Assembly: GCF_029522115.1 (NCBI RefSeq)
Contig: NZ_JAKWFK010000019.1
Location: forward strand, 16,500-80,499
Source of the DNA: Trinickia sp. Y13
GTDB lineage: Bacteria; Pseudomonadota; Gammaproteobacteria; Burkholderiales; Burkholderiaceae
Reading direction: 5' to 3'
DNA length: 64,000 nt
Shown here: one piece after another, positions 1 through 9,757 of the stretch
Layout of the letters: every line of letters starts with the position of its first letter
How positions within the stretch are numbered: the stretch's first letter is position 1
Notes under the pieces: generated by a model
What the model was told of the DNA's origin: nothing
Seen by the model: only the letters and a program-made list of their open reading frames with translations
The model's database searches: none
Position numbers and translations under genes: made by a program

Positions 1-352
1 TCGCATAGCCCTGCTCCAATTGCTGGAACGAAGCGACGGCGGCGCCTACGCGCGCGACCGGCCACGCGAAGGACGCCTGGCGAGCGGTGCCGAAGCCTTC
101 TAGAAAATCCGCATTGGCGCGCAGGTAGATGGTTTGGAGCACATCGATCTGATTGCGTAGGCCCGCTGCGTGAATTCTGATTCCGTCGACGTGCTCTCTC
201 CACAACAGCGTGTATCCGGTGCCGACTGCGAACATGCCGATTCCCGCCAGCACCAAGGCAACGGTGAGCGGAAGCCGGCTGGCCGCATGGGTATGGCGCT
301 GCCACCATCTCATCGCGAGGCCGGCGAGGTCGAAAAAGCGGGCGAATTTCAT
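1..352 (-). CDS. Membrane-anchored protein, N-terminal part (cut by window edge)
   Basis: An open frame runs from an ATG at 352 leftward off the window without a stop (117 codons visible). The visible part has a short basic cytoplasmic N-terminus (about 25 residues with several Arg and His), one hydrophobic segment of about 22 residues (roughly residues 28-49), then a soluble stretch that would lie outside the membrane. This is the layout of the front of a membrane sensor (histidine kinase, diguanylate cyclase or chemoreceptor), but no signalling domain is in the window, so the function stays open. It is divergent from leuC. Confidence 0.55.
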   Translation of the reverse strand, partial: MKFARFFDLAGLAMRWWQRHTHAASRLPLTVALVLAGIGMFAVGTGYTLLWREHVDGIRIHAAGLRNQIDVLQTIYLRANADFLEGFGTARQASFAWPVARVGAAVASFQQLEQGYA

Positions 353-654
353 CGGATCGAACTAAGGGCGCGTAAAAGCACAGGCATGGGGAGACGCGCA
401 AAGGGAAACACCGGCGACCAGCCGCACTATGCTTCCCTACCCGTATATCGGTCGCCGGCAAAAATACTTCAGTGAGCGATCACCCTAATGGCTGCGCCGG
501 CGTACCCGGGAAGATATGAACCTGGTACTGGAACTACCAGCCAACTCACTGTTTTTTATCACTTTTTCCGGATGCGCCGGTGTCGCGGCGGCGGTCGGCG
601 TGGCATAATCGACCGCACCGGGAATTGCCCGTTGCCACGATTACCGCGCATACC
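353..654. other. Divergent intergenic region upstream of leuC
   Basis: About 300 bases between the divergent membrane protein and leuC. It holds the short Leu-containing ORF at 516-608. A CATAAT hexamer at 604-609, with a poor TGTCGC 17 bases upstream, could be a -10 element close to leuC. The two readings compete, because the -10 would lie at the end of the small ORF. No other feature was recognised. Confidence 0.4.
516..608 (+). CDS. Short Leu-containing ORF, possible leuC leader peptide
   Basis: A 30-codon ORF with GGGAAG about 5 bases before the ATG ends 46 bases before leuC. Leu codons occupy positions 3, 5, 7 and 12 (CTG, CTG, the rare CTA, CTG), so it begins [12 protein letters not shown], and the tail is rich in Ala, Val and Gly. 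Leucine operons in enterobacteria are controlled by attenuation in a Leu-rich leader peptide. The position here fits that idea, but the Leu codons are not consecutive and no clear terminator hairpin follows. It may be chance. Confidence 0.25.
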   Translation: MNLVLELPANSLFFITFSGCAGVAAAVGVA

Positions 655-2064
655 ATGTCAAAGACTCTCTACGACAAGTTGTGGGACTCGCACGTCGTCC
701 ATACCGAAGAAGACGGCACGACGTTGCTCTACATCGATCGTCATTTGCTGCACGAAGTCACGAGCCCGCAAGCGTTCGAAGGGCTCAAGCTCAACGAACG
801 TCCGCTGTGGCGCGTGAGCGCGAACCTGGCGGTGTCGGACCACAACGTGCCGACGACCGATCGCAGCCACGGGATCGCCGATCCCGTATCGAAGCTGCAG
901 GTCGATACGCTCGATGCCAACTGCGACGCCTACGGCATCACGCAATTCAAAATGAACGACATGCGCCAAGGCATCGTTCATATCATTGGTCCCGAGCAAG
1001 GCGCCACGCTGCCTGGCATGACGATCGTGTGCGGCGATTCGCATACGTCGACGCACGGCGCGTTCGGCGCGCTCGCGCACGGCATAGGCACGTCGGAGGT
1101 CGAGCACGTGCTCGCCACGCAAACGCTCTTGCAAAAGAAGAGCAAGAACATGCTCGTCAAGGTCGAGGGTCCGTTGCCGCGCGGCTGCACGGCCAAGGAC
1201 ATCGTGCTCGCCGTGATCGGCAAGATCGGCACGGCCGGCGGCACGGGCTACGCAATCGAATTCGGCGGCTCGACCATCCGCTCGCTGTCGATGGAAGGCC
1301 GGATGACCGTCTGCAACATGGCGATCGAAGCCGGCGCGCGCGCAGGCATGGTCGCCGTCGACGATACGACGATCGACTACCTGAAGGGCCGGCCGTATTC
1401 GCCGCAGGGCGTCGAATGGGATCACGCCGTCGAATACTGGCGCACGTTCGTCTCCGATCCGGGCGCGCATTTCGACCGGGTGGTCGAGATCGACGCGGCC
1501 CACATCGTGCCCCAAGTGACCTGGGGCACTTCCCCGGAGATGGTGACGGCGATAGACGGCCGGGTGCCGGATCCGGAGCGCGAAAAAGATCCGGTCAAGC
1601 GCGGCGCGATGGAGCGTGCGCTGCAGTACATGGCGCTCGAGCCGAACGTGCCGATGGAGTCGATCAAGCTCGACAAGGTGTTCATCGGCTCGTGCACGAA
1701 TGCACGCATCGAGGACATCCGCGCCGCTGCGTACGTGGTGAAGAAACTCGGCCGCCGTGTCGCGTCGAATATCCGGCTGGCAATGGTCGTGCCGGGCTCT
1801 GGGCTCGTCAAGGCGCAGGCCGAACGCGAAGGGCTCGACAAAATCTTCGTCGATGCCGGCTTCGAATGGCGCGAGCCCGGTTGTTCGATGTGCCTCGCGA
1901 TGAATGCCGACCGGCTCGATCCGGGCGAGCGTTGCGCCTCGACTTCGAATCGCAATTTCGAAGGGCGCCAAGGTGCGGGCGGGCGCACGCACCTCGTGAG
2001 CCCGGCGATGGCCGCGGCTGCCGCGATCGAAGGTCATTTCGTCGACATTCGCAAATTGGGGTGA
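655..2064 (+). CDS. leuC: 3-isopropylmalate dehydratase large subunit LeuC
   Basis: LeuC with LeuD isomerises 2-isopropylmalate to 3-isopropylmalate in leucine synthesis, using a 4Fe-4S cluster in the cytoplasm. The 469-residue length matches the family (E. coli about 466). The three cluster ligands are visible: Cys347 in GSCTNARI and Cys410/Cys413 in PGCSMC. The N-terminal [13 protein letters not shown] and [12 protein letters not shown] are family signatures. The frame opens further upstream at 580, but homology begins at the ATG at 655, so that start is used. A small lipoprotein gene follows 4 bases later, then leuD and leuB, so these are probably one operon. Confidence 0.97.
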   Translation: MSKTLYDKLWDSHVVHTEEDGTTLLYIDRHLLHEVTSPQAFEGLKLNERPLWRVSANLAVSDHNVPTTDRSHGIADPVSKLQVDTLDANCDAYGITQFKMNDMRQGIVHIIGPEQGATLPGMTIVCGDSHTSTHGAFGALAHGIGTSEVEHVLATQTLLQKKSKNMLVKVEGPLPRGCTAKDIVLAVIGKIGTAGGTGYAIEFGGSTIRSLSMEGRMTVCNMAIEAGARAGMVAVDDTTIDYLKGRPYSPQGVEWDHAVEYWRTFVSDPGAHFDRVVEIDAAHIVPQVTWGTSPEMVTAIDGRVPDPEREKDPVKRGAMERALQYMALEPNVPMESIKLDKVFIGSCTNARIEDIRAAAYVVKKLGRRVASNIRLAMVVPGSGLVKAQAEREGLDKIFVDAGFEWREPGCSMCLAMNADRLDPGERCASTSNRNFEGRQGAGGRTHLVSPAMAAAAAIEGHFVDIRKLG

Positions 2065-2068
2065 GGTG

Positions 2069-2212
2069 ATGAAAGCTTGGACGTTCTGGCGGCGCGCCGC
2101 ATCGATTGCGCTTGCCGGTACCTTGCTGGGCCTCGCGGGCTGCAACACGGTTGCCGGGTTCGGTCAGGACATGACCGATGCGGGCCACGCCATCAAGAAG
2201 GCTGCGGAGTAG
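2069..2212 (+). CDS. Entericidin-family small lipoprotein
   Basis: A 47-residue ORF between leuC and leuD: Lys and Arg near the N-terminus, a hydrophobic stretch, and a lipobox LAGC at about residues 21-24 followed by NTVAGFGQD and a charged tail with a double Lys. This is the entericidin A/B pattern of tiny cell-envelope lipoproteins, which are membrane-active in E. coli. The start ATG lies 4 bases after the leuC stop, inside a GGTGATG context, and leuD begins 5 bases after its stop. Translation should therefore be coupled to the leu genes. Why an envelope peptide sits in a leucine operon is not known; the arrangement recurs in Burkholderia relatives. Confidence 0.85.
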   Translation: MKAWTFWRRAASIALAGTLLGLAGCNTVAGFGQDMTDAGHAIKKAAE

Positions 2213-2217
2213 AGAAC

Positions 2218-2868
2218 ATGGATAAATTCATCGTACATACCGGGCTCGTCGCGCCCCTCGATCGAGAAAACGTCGATACCGACGCGATCATCCCGAAGCA
2301 GTTCCTGAAGTCGATCAAACGCACCGGCTTTGGGCCGAACCTGTTCGACGAGTGGCGTTACCTCGATCATGGGGAGCCCGGCCAGGACAATTCGCGCCGG
2401 CCGCTGAACCCCGACTTCGTGCTCAATCAGCCGCGCTATCAGGGCGCATCGGTGTTGCTCGCCCGCAAGAACTTCGGTTGCGGCAGCTCGCGCGAGCACG
2501 CGCCGTGGGCGTTGCAGCAGTACGGCTTTCGCGCGCTGATCGCCCCGAGCTTCGCCGATATTTTCTTCAACAATTGTTTCAAGAATGGCGTGCTGCCGAT
2601 CGTGCTTTCGGAGCAACAGGTCGATCATCTGTTTAACGAGACCTACGCGTTCAACGGCTATCAATTGACGATCGACCTCGAAGCGCAGCGTGTGCGCACG
2701 CCCGATGGCCGCGAGTACGCATTCGAAGTCGACGGCTTTCGCAAATATTGCCTGCTGAACGGTTTCGACGACATCGGCCTTACGCTGCGTCACGCCGACA
2801 AGATTCGCGCGTTCGAAGCCGAACGGATCGCCAAGCAGCCTTGGCTCGGCCACCGAATCATCGGCTGA
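2218..2868 (+). CDS. leuD: 3-isopropylmalate dehydratase small subunit LeuD
   Basis: Swivel-domain partner of LeuC in leucine synthesis; 216 residues, the normal proteobacterial length. It begins [15 protein letters not shown] and contains [14 protein letters not shown] and the conserved [13 protein letters not shown] loop that contributes to substrate binding. The frame is open upstream through the entericidin gene, but the family N-terminus starts at the ATG at 2218, preceded by AGAGAAC. It lies 5 bases after the entericidin stop and 40 bases before leuB. Confidence 0.97.
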   Translation: MDKFIVHTGLVAPLDRENVDTDAIIPKQFLKSIKRTGFGPNLFDEWRYLDHGEPGQDNSRRPLNPDFVLNQPRYQGASVLLARKNFGCGSSREHAPWALQQYGFRALIAPSFADIFFNNCFKNGVLPIVLSEQQVDHLFNETYAFNGYQLTIDLEAQRVRTPDGREYAFEVDGFRKYCLLNGFDDIGLTLRHADKIRAFEAERIAKQPWLGHRIIG

Positions 2869-2908
2869 AGCGACAAAACGGCAAACCGACAACCCGATAG
2901 GACTCCTA

Positions 2909-3976
2909 ATGAAAATTGCTGTGCTCCCCGGTGACGGCATCGGCCCGGAAATCGTCAAGGAAGCGGTCAAGGTGCTCGATGCGCTCGGCGAAAAATTCGA
3001 GATGGAAGAGGCGCCCGTCGGCGGCGCCGGTTATGAGGCGAAAGGGCATCCGCTGCCCGAATCGACGCTGGCGCTCGCGAAAGCGGCCGACGCCATCTTG
3101 TTCGGCGCGGTGGGCGATTGGAAGTACGATTCGCTCGAACGCGCGCTGCGCCCCGAGCAGGCGATCCTCGGATTGCGCAAGCATCTCGAGCTGTTCGCCA
3201 ACTTCCGCCCGGCGATCTGCTATCCGCAACTGACGGGCGCGTCCTCGCTCAAGCCCGAAATCGTCTCGGGCCTCGACATCTTGATCGTGCGCGAACTGAA
3301 CGGCGACATCTATTTCGGCTCGCCGCGCGGCGTCCGGCAAGCGCCGGACGGTCCTTTCGAAGGCGCGCGCGAGGGTTTCGACACGATGCGCTACTCGGAG
3401 CCGGAGGTGCGGCGCATCGCGCACGTCGCGTTCCAAGCGGCGCAAAAGCGCGCGAAGCGGCTGACCTCGGTGGACAAGGCCAACGTGCTCGAGACGTCGC
3501 AGTTGTGGAAGGACGTCATGATCGACGTGGCGAAGGAATATCCGGACGTCGAGTTGTCGCATATGTACGTGGATAACGCCGCGATGCAGCTCGTGAAGGC
3601 GCCGAAATCCTTCGACGTCATCGTGACGGGCAATATGTTCGGCGACATTTTGTCCGACGAGGCGGCCATGCTCACGGGCTCGATCGGCATGCTGCCGTCG
3701 GCATCGCTCGATCGCAACAACAAGGGCCTGTACGAACCCTCGCACGGCTCAGCGCCCGACATAGCAGGCAAGGGCGTGGCCAATCCGCTCGCAACGATAT
3801 TGTCGGCGGCGATGATGCTGCGCTATTCGCTGAACAGGGCGGAACAGGCCGACCGGATCGAGAAGGCGGTGCAGAAGGTGCTCGAGGCGGGCTACCGCAC
3901 GGGCGACATCGCCACGCCGGGTTGCCGTCAGGTCGGCACGGCGGAAATGGGCGACGCGGTGCGCGCGGCGCTCTGA
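2909..3976 (+). CDS. leuB: 3-isopropylmalate dehydrogenase LeuB
   Basis: NAD-dependent oxidative decarboxylation of 3-isopropylmalate to 2-oxoisocaproate, the step after LeuCD. The 355 residues include the nucleotide-fold start [14 protein letters not shown], the substrate loop [10 protein letters not shown], and the [11 protein letters not shown] and [15 protein letters not shown] signatures. The ribosome site AGGACTCCTA lies just before the ATG. It is the last gene of the leu cluster; asd follows after a 359-base leader region. Confidence 0.97.
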   Translation: MKIAVLPGDGIGPEIVKEAVKVLDALGEKFEMEEAPVGGAGYEAKGHPLPESTLALAKAADAILFGAVGDWKYDSLERALRPEQAILGLRKHLELFANFRPAICYPQLTGASSLKPEIVSGLDILIVRELNGDIYFGSPRGVRQAPDGPFEGAREGFDTMRYSEPEVRRIAHVAFQAAQKRAKRLTSVDKANVLETSQLWKDVMIDVAKEYPDVELSHMYVDNAAMQLVKAPKSFDVIVTGNMFGDILSDEAAMLTGSIGMLPSASLDRNNKGLYEPSHGSAPDIAGKGVANPLATILSAAMMLRYSLNRAEQADRIEKAVQKVLEAGYRTGDIATPGCRQVGTAEMGDAVRAAL

Positions 3977-4142
3977 TCCGCGACGGCGTTTCGTGCGGCC
4001 GGGCGTCGTTGCTCCGTTCGCACGAAACCGCTGAAATCAAGGTTTTTTTGCTGGATCGCCTGCACCGGCTGGCGCGCCGATGTGGATTTTTCGTGTAGAC
4101 TGTGCCGATGGCGAAATTGTCCCCAATCTCCTCGATTGAAAC

Positions 4143-4314
4143 CCCGCACGGCGATACGGCCCGTGCGGGCGGGTTCGCCATGGCTGGCGTCGTCGGCATT
4201 GCCGGCGCCATCGCCATTATTACGATTACCCCCAAAACGATCACGAAACGCTGATCGTCCGTCGTGCCCGCTCGTCTTCCCCGCGCGGTCACGCCGGGCA
4301 AAGTTGCGGGGAAG
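4143..4314 (+). promoter_or_regulatory. Structured leader region upstream of asd (two strong hairpins)
   Basis: Two inverted repeats lie in the transcribed gap between leuB and asd. The first has 9-base arms CCCGCACGG (4143-4151) and CCGTGCGGG (4161-4169), just before the short Ile/Thr-rich ORF. The second has 9-base arms CTTCCCCGC (4276-4284) and GCGGGGAAG (4306-4314), which end 21 bases before the asd start. Neither arm is followed by a T run. If the second hairpin matters, it would act on Rho access or ribosome binding rather than as an intrinsic terminator. Confidence 0.4.
4180..4254 (+). CDS. Ile/Thr-rich leader peptide candidate before asd
   Basis: A 24-codon ORF that ends AIAIITITPKTITKR, with four Ile and four Thr codons in the eleven codons from ATT ATT to ACG. 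This is close in style and size to the enterobacterial threonine-operon leader peptide. It lies between two strong hairpins, 81 bases before asd. Asd makes the common precursor of threonine, isoleucine, methionine and lysine, so starvation-sensing at Thr/Ile codons would make sense. A longer in-frame start exists at 4108 (48 codons). Expression and function are inferred only. Confidence 0.4.
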   Translation: MAGVVGIAGAIAIITITPKTITKR

Positions 4315-4335
4315 CGTCCACTCCAAGGGTTAGTC

Positions 4336-5457
4336 ATGAACGTAGGTCTCGTAGGTTGGCGCGGCATGGTCGGCAGCGTCCTGATGCAGCGGATGCAGCA
4401 GGAAGGCGATTTCGATCTGATCGAACCGGTGTTTTTCAGCACCAGCAACGTGGGCGGCAACGCGCCGTCGTTCGCCAAGAACGAGACGAAGCTCAAGGAT
4501 GCCAAGAGCATCGACGATCTGAAGAAGTGCGACGTCGTCATCACCTGCCAAGGCGGCGATTACACGAACGAGGTGTTCCCGAAGCTGCGTGCGGCGGGCT
4601 GGAACGGTTACTGGATCGACGCTGCGTCGTCGCTGCGGATGGCTGACGACGCCGTCATCGTTCTCGATCCGGTGAACCTGGACGTGATCAAGGACGCACT
4701 CGTCAAAGGCACGAAGAATTTCATCGGCGGCAACTGCACCGTCAGCCTGATGCTGATGGCGCTCGGCGGTTTGTTCAGCGCGGACCTCGTCGACTGGATG
4801 ACGGCCATGACGTATCAGGCGGCCTCGGGCGCGGGCGCGCAAAACATGCGCGAGCTGCTCTCGCAAATGGGCGCATTGCACGACGCCGTCAAGCCGCAAC
4901 TGGCCGATCCGGCCTCCGCCATTCTCGATATCGACCGCCGCGTGCTCGAAACGATGAATTCCGACGCGATGCCGACGCAGCATTTCGGCGTGCCGCTGGC
5001 CGGGTCGTTGATCCCCTGGATCGACAAGGATCTCGGCAACGGCATGTCCAAGGAAGAGTGGAAGGGCGGCGCCGAGGCCAACAAGATTCTCGGCAAGCCT
5101 GCCATGGGACAAGCCGGTTCGATTCCTGTCGATGGCCTGTGCGTGCGCATCGGCGCGATGCGCTGCCACTCGCAAGCGCTGACGATCAAGCTGAAGAAGG
5201 ACGTGCCGCTCGACGAGATCAACGGCATCCTCGCAGCGGCCAACGATTGGGTGAGGGTCGTGCCGAACGAGCGCGAAGCATCGATGCGCGAATTGTCGCC
5301 CGCGGTCGTGACGGGCACGCTGTCGGTGCCGGTCGGCCGGTTGCGCAAGCTCGCCATGGGCGGCGAATACCTGTCCGCGTTCACGGTGGGCGATCAACTC
5401 CTTTGGGGCGCCGCCGAGCCGCTGCGCCGCATGCTGCGCATCCTGTTGGAGAAGTAA
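4336..5457 (+). CDS. asd: Aspartate-semialdehyde dehydrogenase
   Basis: Reduces aspartyl-4-phosphate to aspartate semialdehyde with NADPH, the branch point for lysine and diaminopimelate, threonine, methionine and isoleucine. The 373-residue protein starts [16 protein letters not shown] (nucleotide-binding GxxGMVG). The catalytic cysteine is Cys134 in GGNCTVSL; the substrate region [17 protein letters not shown] is intact. This is the Gram-negative (E. coli-type) Asd. The frame is open upstream to 4264, but the ATG at 4336, preceded by AAGGGTTAG, is where homology begins. An intrinsic terminator lies about 120 bases downstream. Confidence 0.96.
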   Translation: MNVGLVGWRGMVGSVLMQRMQQEGDFDLIEPVFFSTSNVGGNAPSFAKNETKLKDAKSIDDLKKCDVVITCQGGDYTNEVFPKLRAAGWNGYWIDAASSLRMADDAVIVLDPVNLDVIKDALVKGTKNFIGGNCTVSLMLMALGGLFSADLVDWMTAMTYQAASGAGAQNMRELLSQMGALHDAVKPQLADPASAILDIDRRVLETMNSDAMPTQHFGVPLAGSLIPWIDKDLGNGMSKEEWKGGAEANKILGKPAMGQAGSIPVDGLCVRIGAMRCHSQALTIKLKKDVPLDEINGILAAANDWVRVVPNEREASMRELSPAVVTGTLSVPVGRLRKLAMGGEYLSAFTVGDQLLWGAAEPLRRMLRILLEK

Positions 5458-5575
5458 GCTGCATCGCGCGGGGCAGTCCGCCACGGGCGCCGAATCGAGC
5501 CGCCCGCCATGCCTCGCAGTGGTTTTGACCGGGTTCCTCACGTAAACTATGCGGCTACGACGCAGAGGAACCCCG

Positions 5576-5607
5576 AAAAGGCGTCGCCTTGTCGCGACGC
5601 CTTTTTC
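5576..5607 (+). terminator. Intrinsic terminator after asd
   Basis: A perfect 12-base stem, AAAAGGCGTCGC (5576-5587) and GCGACGCCTTTT (5594-5605), with a 6-base loop and a run of five T. It separates the leu/asd block from fimV. A TTGACC (5524-5529) with TATGCG 17 bases later lies just upstream, so a very short transcript of about 50 bases ending here is conceivable. Confidence 0.85.
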
Positions 5608-5676
5608 ATTGCCGCAGCAAATGTTGGTCTCTCCCAAACGCCATATTGAGGCGCGCTTGACGCGCGTGACATCTTC

Positions 5677-8196
5677 ATGACAACACGTTCGACGCGTCGC
5701 ACCGTCCCGCTCGCGATCGCCGGTCCGGCGCTCGTCTTCGCATGGCTCGTCGGCGCGTCGCCGCGTGCAATGGCCGCGCCCGCCGCCGTGGCCCCCGCCA
5801 CCGCCTCGAGCGCCCAAGCAGCGACGCCGGCCGTTGCTCCCGGAACCACTCAGTACGCGGTGAAGCCCGGGCAATCGCTCGCCGACATCGCCGCGGCCGC
5901 CACCCAGTCGCACGACAAGGCCGTGCTCAGCCGCGCGGCGAAAGTCATTTTCGATGCCAATCCGTCCGCGTTTTCGCGCGGCGATCCTAGCTTGTTGAAG
6001 TTGGGCGCCGTGCTGAATGTGCCGCCGCTCGATGAGACGGGCGCGCTAGCCAAGAGCGCGCCTGAGCCGGCCGCGCCAGCCGCGTCAAGTGCGCCGAGTG
6101 CGCCGAGTGCGCCGAGCGCAGCTTCGACGGCTGCCGCGGCTTCGCAGGCTGCTGCTGCCGGCGCGAAGGCAAGCGGCGCGCAATCGGCGGCGCCGGCATC
6201 GGCGCCCGCGGCGGCCGTATCGCAGGCATCCGCTGGCGCGGGTGCCGCGGCGCCCGCCAAGCCGGTGGCGTCGCCCGCGACGCATCCGCAACCGAACGTT
6301 CCGGCAGCGGTGGCTGGCGGGCATGCATGGAGCGGAGCGATCGAGTCCGCGCCCAGCGCTGCGTCGAGCGCGCCCGCGGAAGCAGTGGCAAGTGCGACCC
6401 AGGAGTCCGCGGCCGGCGCTGCCTCGGCCGCCGCGGCCAGTCAACCGGCAGCGAGCGGTGCGGCAACGGCCGGCGCTTCGACTGTCACCGCCGCGAGCGC
6501 GGCGGGCAAGGCGGGAGCTTCCGCCGCCACAGCGGCCGCCATGGCAGCGTCACACCCCAAAGTCTCGAGCCTGCAGCAACTACTGACGCTCAAGAACAGG
6601 GTGTTGATGGAATTGCAGCGGCACGGGTTCGGAACGTCTTCGTCGAGTCGTTCCGGCGCGACGGGCAATGCACCCGTGGGCGCATCAGGTTTCGCTGCCG
6701 CGCCGCCCGCGTCCGGCGTGGTTGCGCCTGCCCCAGGACCTTCGCGCGCCGCGGCTGCCGCCAATCAGCGTTTCATCAGCGTGGGCGGTTACGGCGTAGC
6801 GCGCGACGACATCCCGGCTATCGCCGCCATGGCGGCCGCTGTGGCGGCAGCGCTGCTCGTTTTGCTCGTCGCGCTCGGCATGAGCCGGCGCAAGCGGCGC
6901 GCAGCGGTTGCATCCGCGGCCTCCACCGGTGGCGCCGCGAGCGCGGCGCCGGCGGCCGAGGAGAGCGAGAGGGCGCGGCCGCCGGCCAGGCCGGCTACGC
7001 CGGCGGACGACCCCATCGAAGCTGAATTTCTGAGCATCCTCGCGCGAAATCCCACGAGCAAACGTGCGCTGATGGGGCTCGCCGGACGTTACGCCGAGCG
7101 CGGGAACGTGCGCGGGTTCGACGAAATCGCGCAACGCATCTATCGCCTTTCCGGCGGGCGCGGTCCGAACTGGGTCCACGTTGCCGCGCTCGGCCGTCAG
7201 CTCGATCCGGAGAACTCGATGTTCGCGCTTCCAGCCGCCGAAAGCGACGAATCCGGCTTGGCTGAGACGCAGGACGGTGGCGCGGCGGAGGAAACGACGT
7301 CCGAGGCGAGCGCGTCGTCGGAATGGCCGCGCGCGGATGAGCCCGAGCAACGCCCCCGTGCCGAGGTGCCGGTCGAGCACCCGCCCGAGGGCGCGACGGT
7401 TCCGGAGTTGACTGACGTCATCGCGCAGCCGCAACCGGGCATCGAGCCGGAACCCCAGCCCGAACTTCAGCCGGGACCCCAGCCGACATCCTCGCCGGAA
7501 TCAACGCCTGCGATCGAAACCGCGCCCCAAGCAGCGCAAGCGCCTGCGGCACACTCCGAATCGGAGCATGAGCAGGAACTCGAAGCCGAATCGGGCGAAC
7601 CGGCAAGTGCATCTCGCCCGGATGCAACGCTTCCGCCGGAAGCCGTCGCGGCGCTAGGCGCCCTGGACCTCGGTTTGCCTCCGCGCGCTGAGCCCGGCCC
7701 CAATGCGTCGGTTCCATTTCATGACATGGAAACGCACGAACAGGCCGGGACCGAATCAGCCCAGAGCGAGCCGTCGCCGCAAGTAACCGCAGCGGCCGCG
7801 CCGCATGAGCCGCACGCGGAGCCTTCCGCGCAGCACGAGCCAAAGGCGAACGCGGCCCACGAGCCCGAAGCTGCCCCTGCCGAGCCGCTAGCCGCGCCTA
7901 GCGTGACAGGGCTGGGCGCTGCGCCGGTCGGGCCGCTCAAGCTTTCGTTCAACCTCGATCTCCCGGGTGCGGACGCAAGCGAAGGCGCAATGGCCGCCGC
8001 CGCGCCGTTGCCGCAATTCACGCCCGAGCAACTCGCCAAGATCGCGCGCAACAAGCTCGATCTCGCTGCCGAATATATCGCGCTCGGCGATCTCGGCGGC
8101 GCGCGCACGCTGATTCACGAAGTCATCGAGTCCAACGATGCGGCTACGCGAGAGGACGCGCACGCGTTGCTGGCGACGCTAGCGCCGCTTTCGTGA
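5677..8196 (+). CDS. fimV: FimV/HubP-family polar hub protein
   Basis: Large inner-membrane protein that organises the cell pole and supports type IV pili and twitching in relatives. Seen here: a hydrophobic signal-like N-terminus ending about residue 29; a LysM-like peptidoglycan-binding segment (about residues 58-112, [16 protein letters not shown]); a long Ala/Ser/Pro-rich spacer; one transmembrane helix ([20 protein letters not shown]) followed by SRRKRR; an acidic Pro/Glu-rich cytoplasmic region; and the C-terminal FimV motif [18 protein letters not shown] with an EVIE helix. At 839 residues it is within the wide family range. Low-complexity repeats (Ser-Ala-Pro triplets near 6088-6115) lie in the spacer. 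It overlaps or abuts truA. Confidence 0.9.
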   Translation: MTTRSTRRTVPLAIAGPALVFAWLVGASPRAMAAPAAVAPATASSAQAATPAVAPGTTQYAVKPGQSLADIAAAATQSHDKAVLSRAAKVIFDANPSAFSRGDPSLLKLGAVLNVPPLDETGALAKSAPEPAAPAASSAPSAPSAPSAASTAAAASQAAAAGAKASGAQSAAPASAPAAAVSQASAGAGAAAPAKPVASPATHPQPNVPAAVAGGHAWSGAIESAPSAASSAPAEAVASATQESAAGAASAAAASQPAASGAATAGASTVTAASAAGKAGASAATAAAMAASHPKVSSLQQLLTLKNRVLMELQRHGFGTSSSSRSGATGNAPVGASGFAAAPPASGVVAPAPGPSRAAAAANQRFISVGGYGVARDDIPAIAAMAAAVAAALLVLLVALGMSRRKRRAAVASAASTGGAASAAPAAEESERARPPARPATPADDPIEAEFLSILARNPTSKRALMGLAGRYAERGNVRGFDEIAQRIYRLSGGRGPNWVHVAALGRQLDPENSMFALPAAESDESGLAETQDGGAAEETTSEASASSEWPRADEPEQRPRAEVPVEHPPEGATVPELTDVIAQPQPGIEPEPQPELQPGPQPTSSPESTPAIETAPQAAQAPAAHSESEHEQELEAESGEPASASRPDATLPPEAVAALGALDLGLPPRAEPGPNASVPFHDMETHEQAGTESAQSEPSPQVTAAAAPHEPHAEPSAQHEPKANAAHEPEAAPAEPLAAPSVTGLGAAPVGPLKLSFNLDLPGADASEGAMAAAAPLPQFTPEQLAKIARNKLDLAAEYIALGDLGGARTLIHEVIESNDAATREDAHALLATLAPLS

Positions 8197-8204
8197 CGGC
8201 TACC

Positions 8205-9014
8205 ATGCGCATCGCTCTCGGGATCCAATACGACGGCACCGCGTTTTGCGGCTGGCAGTCCCAACCTCACGGCAAGACTGTGCAAGACGCGTTGGAGCGC
8301 GCGCTGGCCGATTTCGCTTGCAAGCCGTTGCCGACGGTCGTCGCGGGCCGCACGGACACGGGGGTGCATGGGCTCGGGCAGGTGGTGCATTTCGACACCG
8401 ATCTCGATCGCGAGGACTTTTCCTGGGTGCGCGGCACGAACGCCTTCCTGCCGCCGACCGTGGCCGTGCTGTGGGCCAAGCGGATGCCCGATGCTTTTCA
8501 TGCGCGATTTTCGGCGTTCGAGCGCACTTATTACTACATGCTCTACGTGAATGCCGTCCGCTCGCCGATGCTGGCAGGGCGCGCGGGCTGGATTCATACG
8601 CCGCTGGACCTCGAGGCCATGCGCGCCGCCGCGCGGTGCCTGCTCGGCGAGCACGACTTCTCGGCGTTTCGCTCGTCGGAGTGCCAGGCCAAGACGCCGG
8701 TCAAACATCTCTACGAGATCGACATTCGCCAAGCGGGCGACATCATCCACTTTCGTTTTCGGGCGAACGCGTTCCTGCATCACATGGTCCGCAATCTGAT
8801 GGGCTCGCTCGTGGCCGTAGGCCGGGGGCGCTACCCGGTGCCGTGGCTGGCCGATGTGCTCGCAAGCCGCGACCGCAACCGCGCCGCGCCGACGTTCATG
8901 CCCGAAGGCTTGTACCTGGCCCATGTCGGCTATCCCGAGGTCTTCGCGGTGCCGCCCGCGCCCCTCGGCAGCGTACCTTGGAGCGGCATTTGGAGCGAGT
9001 CAAGCCATGTCTAG
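8205..9014 (+). CDS. truA: tRNA pseudouridine(38-40) synthase TruA
   Basis: Isomerises uridines 38-40 of the tRNA anticodon stem-loop. The catalytic aspartate is Asp51 in [20 protein letters not shown] near the N-terminus and [14 protein letters not shown] are family signatures. The length of 269 residues is normal. The frame also has a GTG at 8193 that overlaps the fimV stop; the ATG at 8205 was preferred because homologues begin with the [10 protein letters not shown] strand, but the ribosome site is poor for both. The gene overlaps trpF by 8 bases. Confidence 0.95.
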   Translation: MRIALGIQYDGTAFCGWQSQPHGKTVQDALERALADFACKPLPTVVAGRTDTGVHGLGQVVHFDTDLDREDFSWVRGTNAFLPPTVAVLWAKRMPDAFHARFSAFERTYYYMLYVNAVRSPMLAGRAGWIHTPLDLEAMRAAARCLLGEHDFSAFRSSECQAKTPVKHLYEIDIRQAGDIIHFRFRANAFLHHMVRNLMGSLVAVGRGRYPVPWLADVLASRDRNRAAPTFMPEGLYLAHVGYPEVFAVPPAPLGSVPWSGIWSESSHV

Positions 9015-9702
9015 CGCCGTCCCCGTTTCGCCCGCCGCCGGCTCGATCCCTCACCGCACGCGCATCAAGCTGTGCGGGTTGTCGCGCCGGGCAGACGTCG
9101 AGCTAGCCGTCGATCTCGGAGCCGATGCGATCGGCTTGGTCTTCTATCCGCCGAGTCCGCGCTCGGTCGGCGTCGCCGAGGCGATCGACCTCGCTCGCGC
9201 GCTGCCGCCTTTCGTCTCGATCGTAGGCTTGTTCGTGAATCCGACCGTGGACTGGATCGGTGAAGTGGCGAGCAACGTGCCGCTCACCATGCTGCAGTTT
9301 CACGGCGACGAAACCGCCGCGCAATGCGAGGAGCTAGCGAGCGTGGCCGGGTTGCCTTGGCTGCGCGCATTGCGCGTCGCGGCGGATACGCAGCCCCGCG
9401 ATTTGGTAGAATCGGCGCTTAACTATTCGTCAGCCGGCGGCTTGCTCTTCGACACGCTCGTCGAAGGCTATGGCGGCGGCGGGAAGACATTCGATTGGTC
9501 ACTTATTCCAGCAGAGCTCGCGCGTCGGGCCGTTTTGAGTGGTGGGTTGAACGCGCAAAACGTCGGTGACGCCATTCGGCGCGTGCGCCCGTACGCGGTC
9601 GATGTGTCGAGCGGCATCGAAGTGCCGGGCGCCAGGGGCGTGAAGGATCCCGCCCGAATGGCGGCGTTCGTGCGTGCAGTGCGCGCAGCGGACGCCGAGT
9701 GA
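9007..9702 (+). CDS. trpF: Phosphoribosylanthranilate isomerase TrpF
   Basis: Amadori isomerisation of N-(5-phosphoribosyl)anthranilate to CdRP in tryptophan synthesis. The TIM-barrel signatures are present: KLCGLSR with the catalytic Cys near the N-terminus, [19 protein letters not shown], and the final [17 protein letters not shown] phosphate-binding region. The ATG at 9007 lies inside the end of truA and gives 231 residues; the open frame reaches much further upstream but only as truA antiframe. Translational coupling to truA is likely. Confidence 0.96.
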   Translation: MSSAVPVSPAAGSIPHRTRIKLCGLSRRADVELAVDLGADAIGLVFYPPSPRSVGVAEAIDLARALPPFVSIVGLFVNPTVDWIGEVASNVPLTMLQFHGDETAAQCEELASVAGLPWLRALRVAADTQPRDLVESALNYSSAGGLLFDTLVEGYGGGGKTFDWSLIPAELARRAVLSGGLNAQNVGDAIRRVRPYAVDVSSGIEVPGARGVKDPARMAAFVRAVRAADAE

Positions 9703-9757
9703 AAGCCTAGGCGGCGCGGCCGGACGTGCCTCGCCGCCGCTGCGAAGAGTGACAACC

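Noticed and set aside
170..475. 101-codon + strand frame at the left end
   Set aside because: Overlaps the membrane-protein frame, which has a clear anchor and start; no features of its own.
516..608. Reading the mini-ORF before leuC as a lipoprotein because of FSGC
   Set aside because: No basic residues in the n-region and the region before FSGC is not a standard signal; the leader idea fits the position better, though still weak.
658..2148. 496-codon open frame antisense to leuC
   Set aside because: It is the GC-rich shadow of leuC: Arg/His/Asp-rich, no family signatures, and leuC is certain on the other strand.
4082..4333. 83-codon + frame overlapping the asd leader
   Set aside because: Different frame from the Ile/Thr-rich peptide and without ribosome site or family features.
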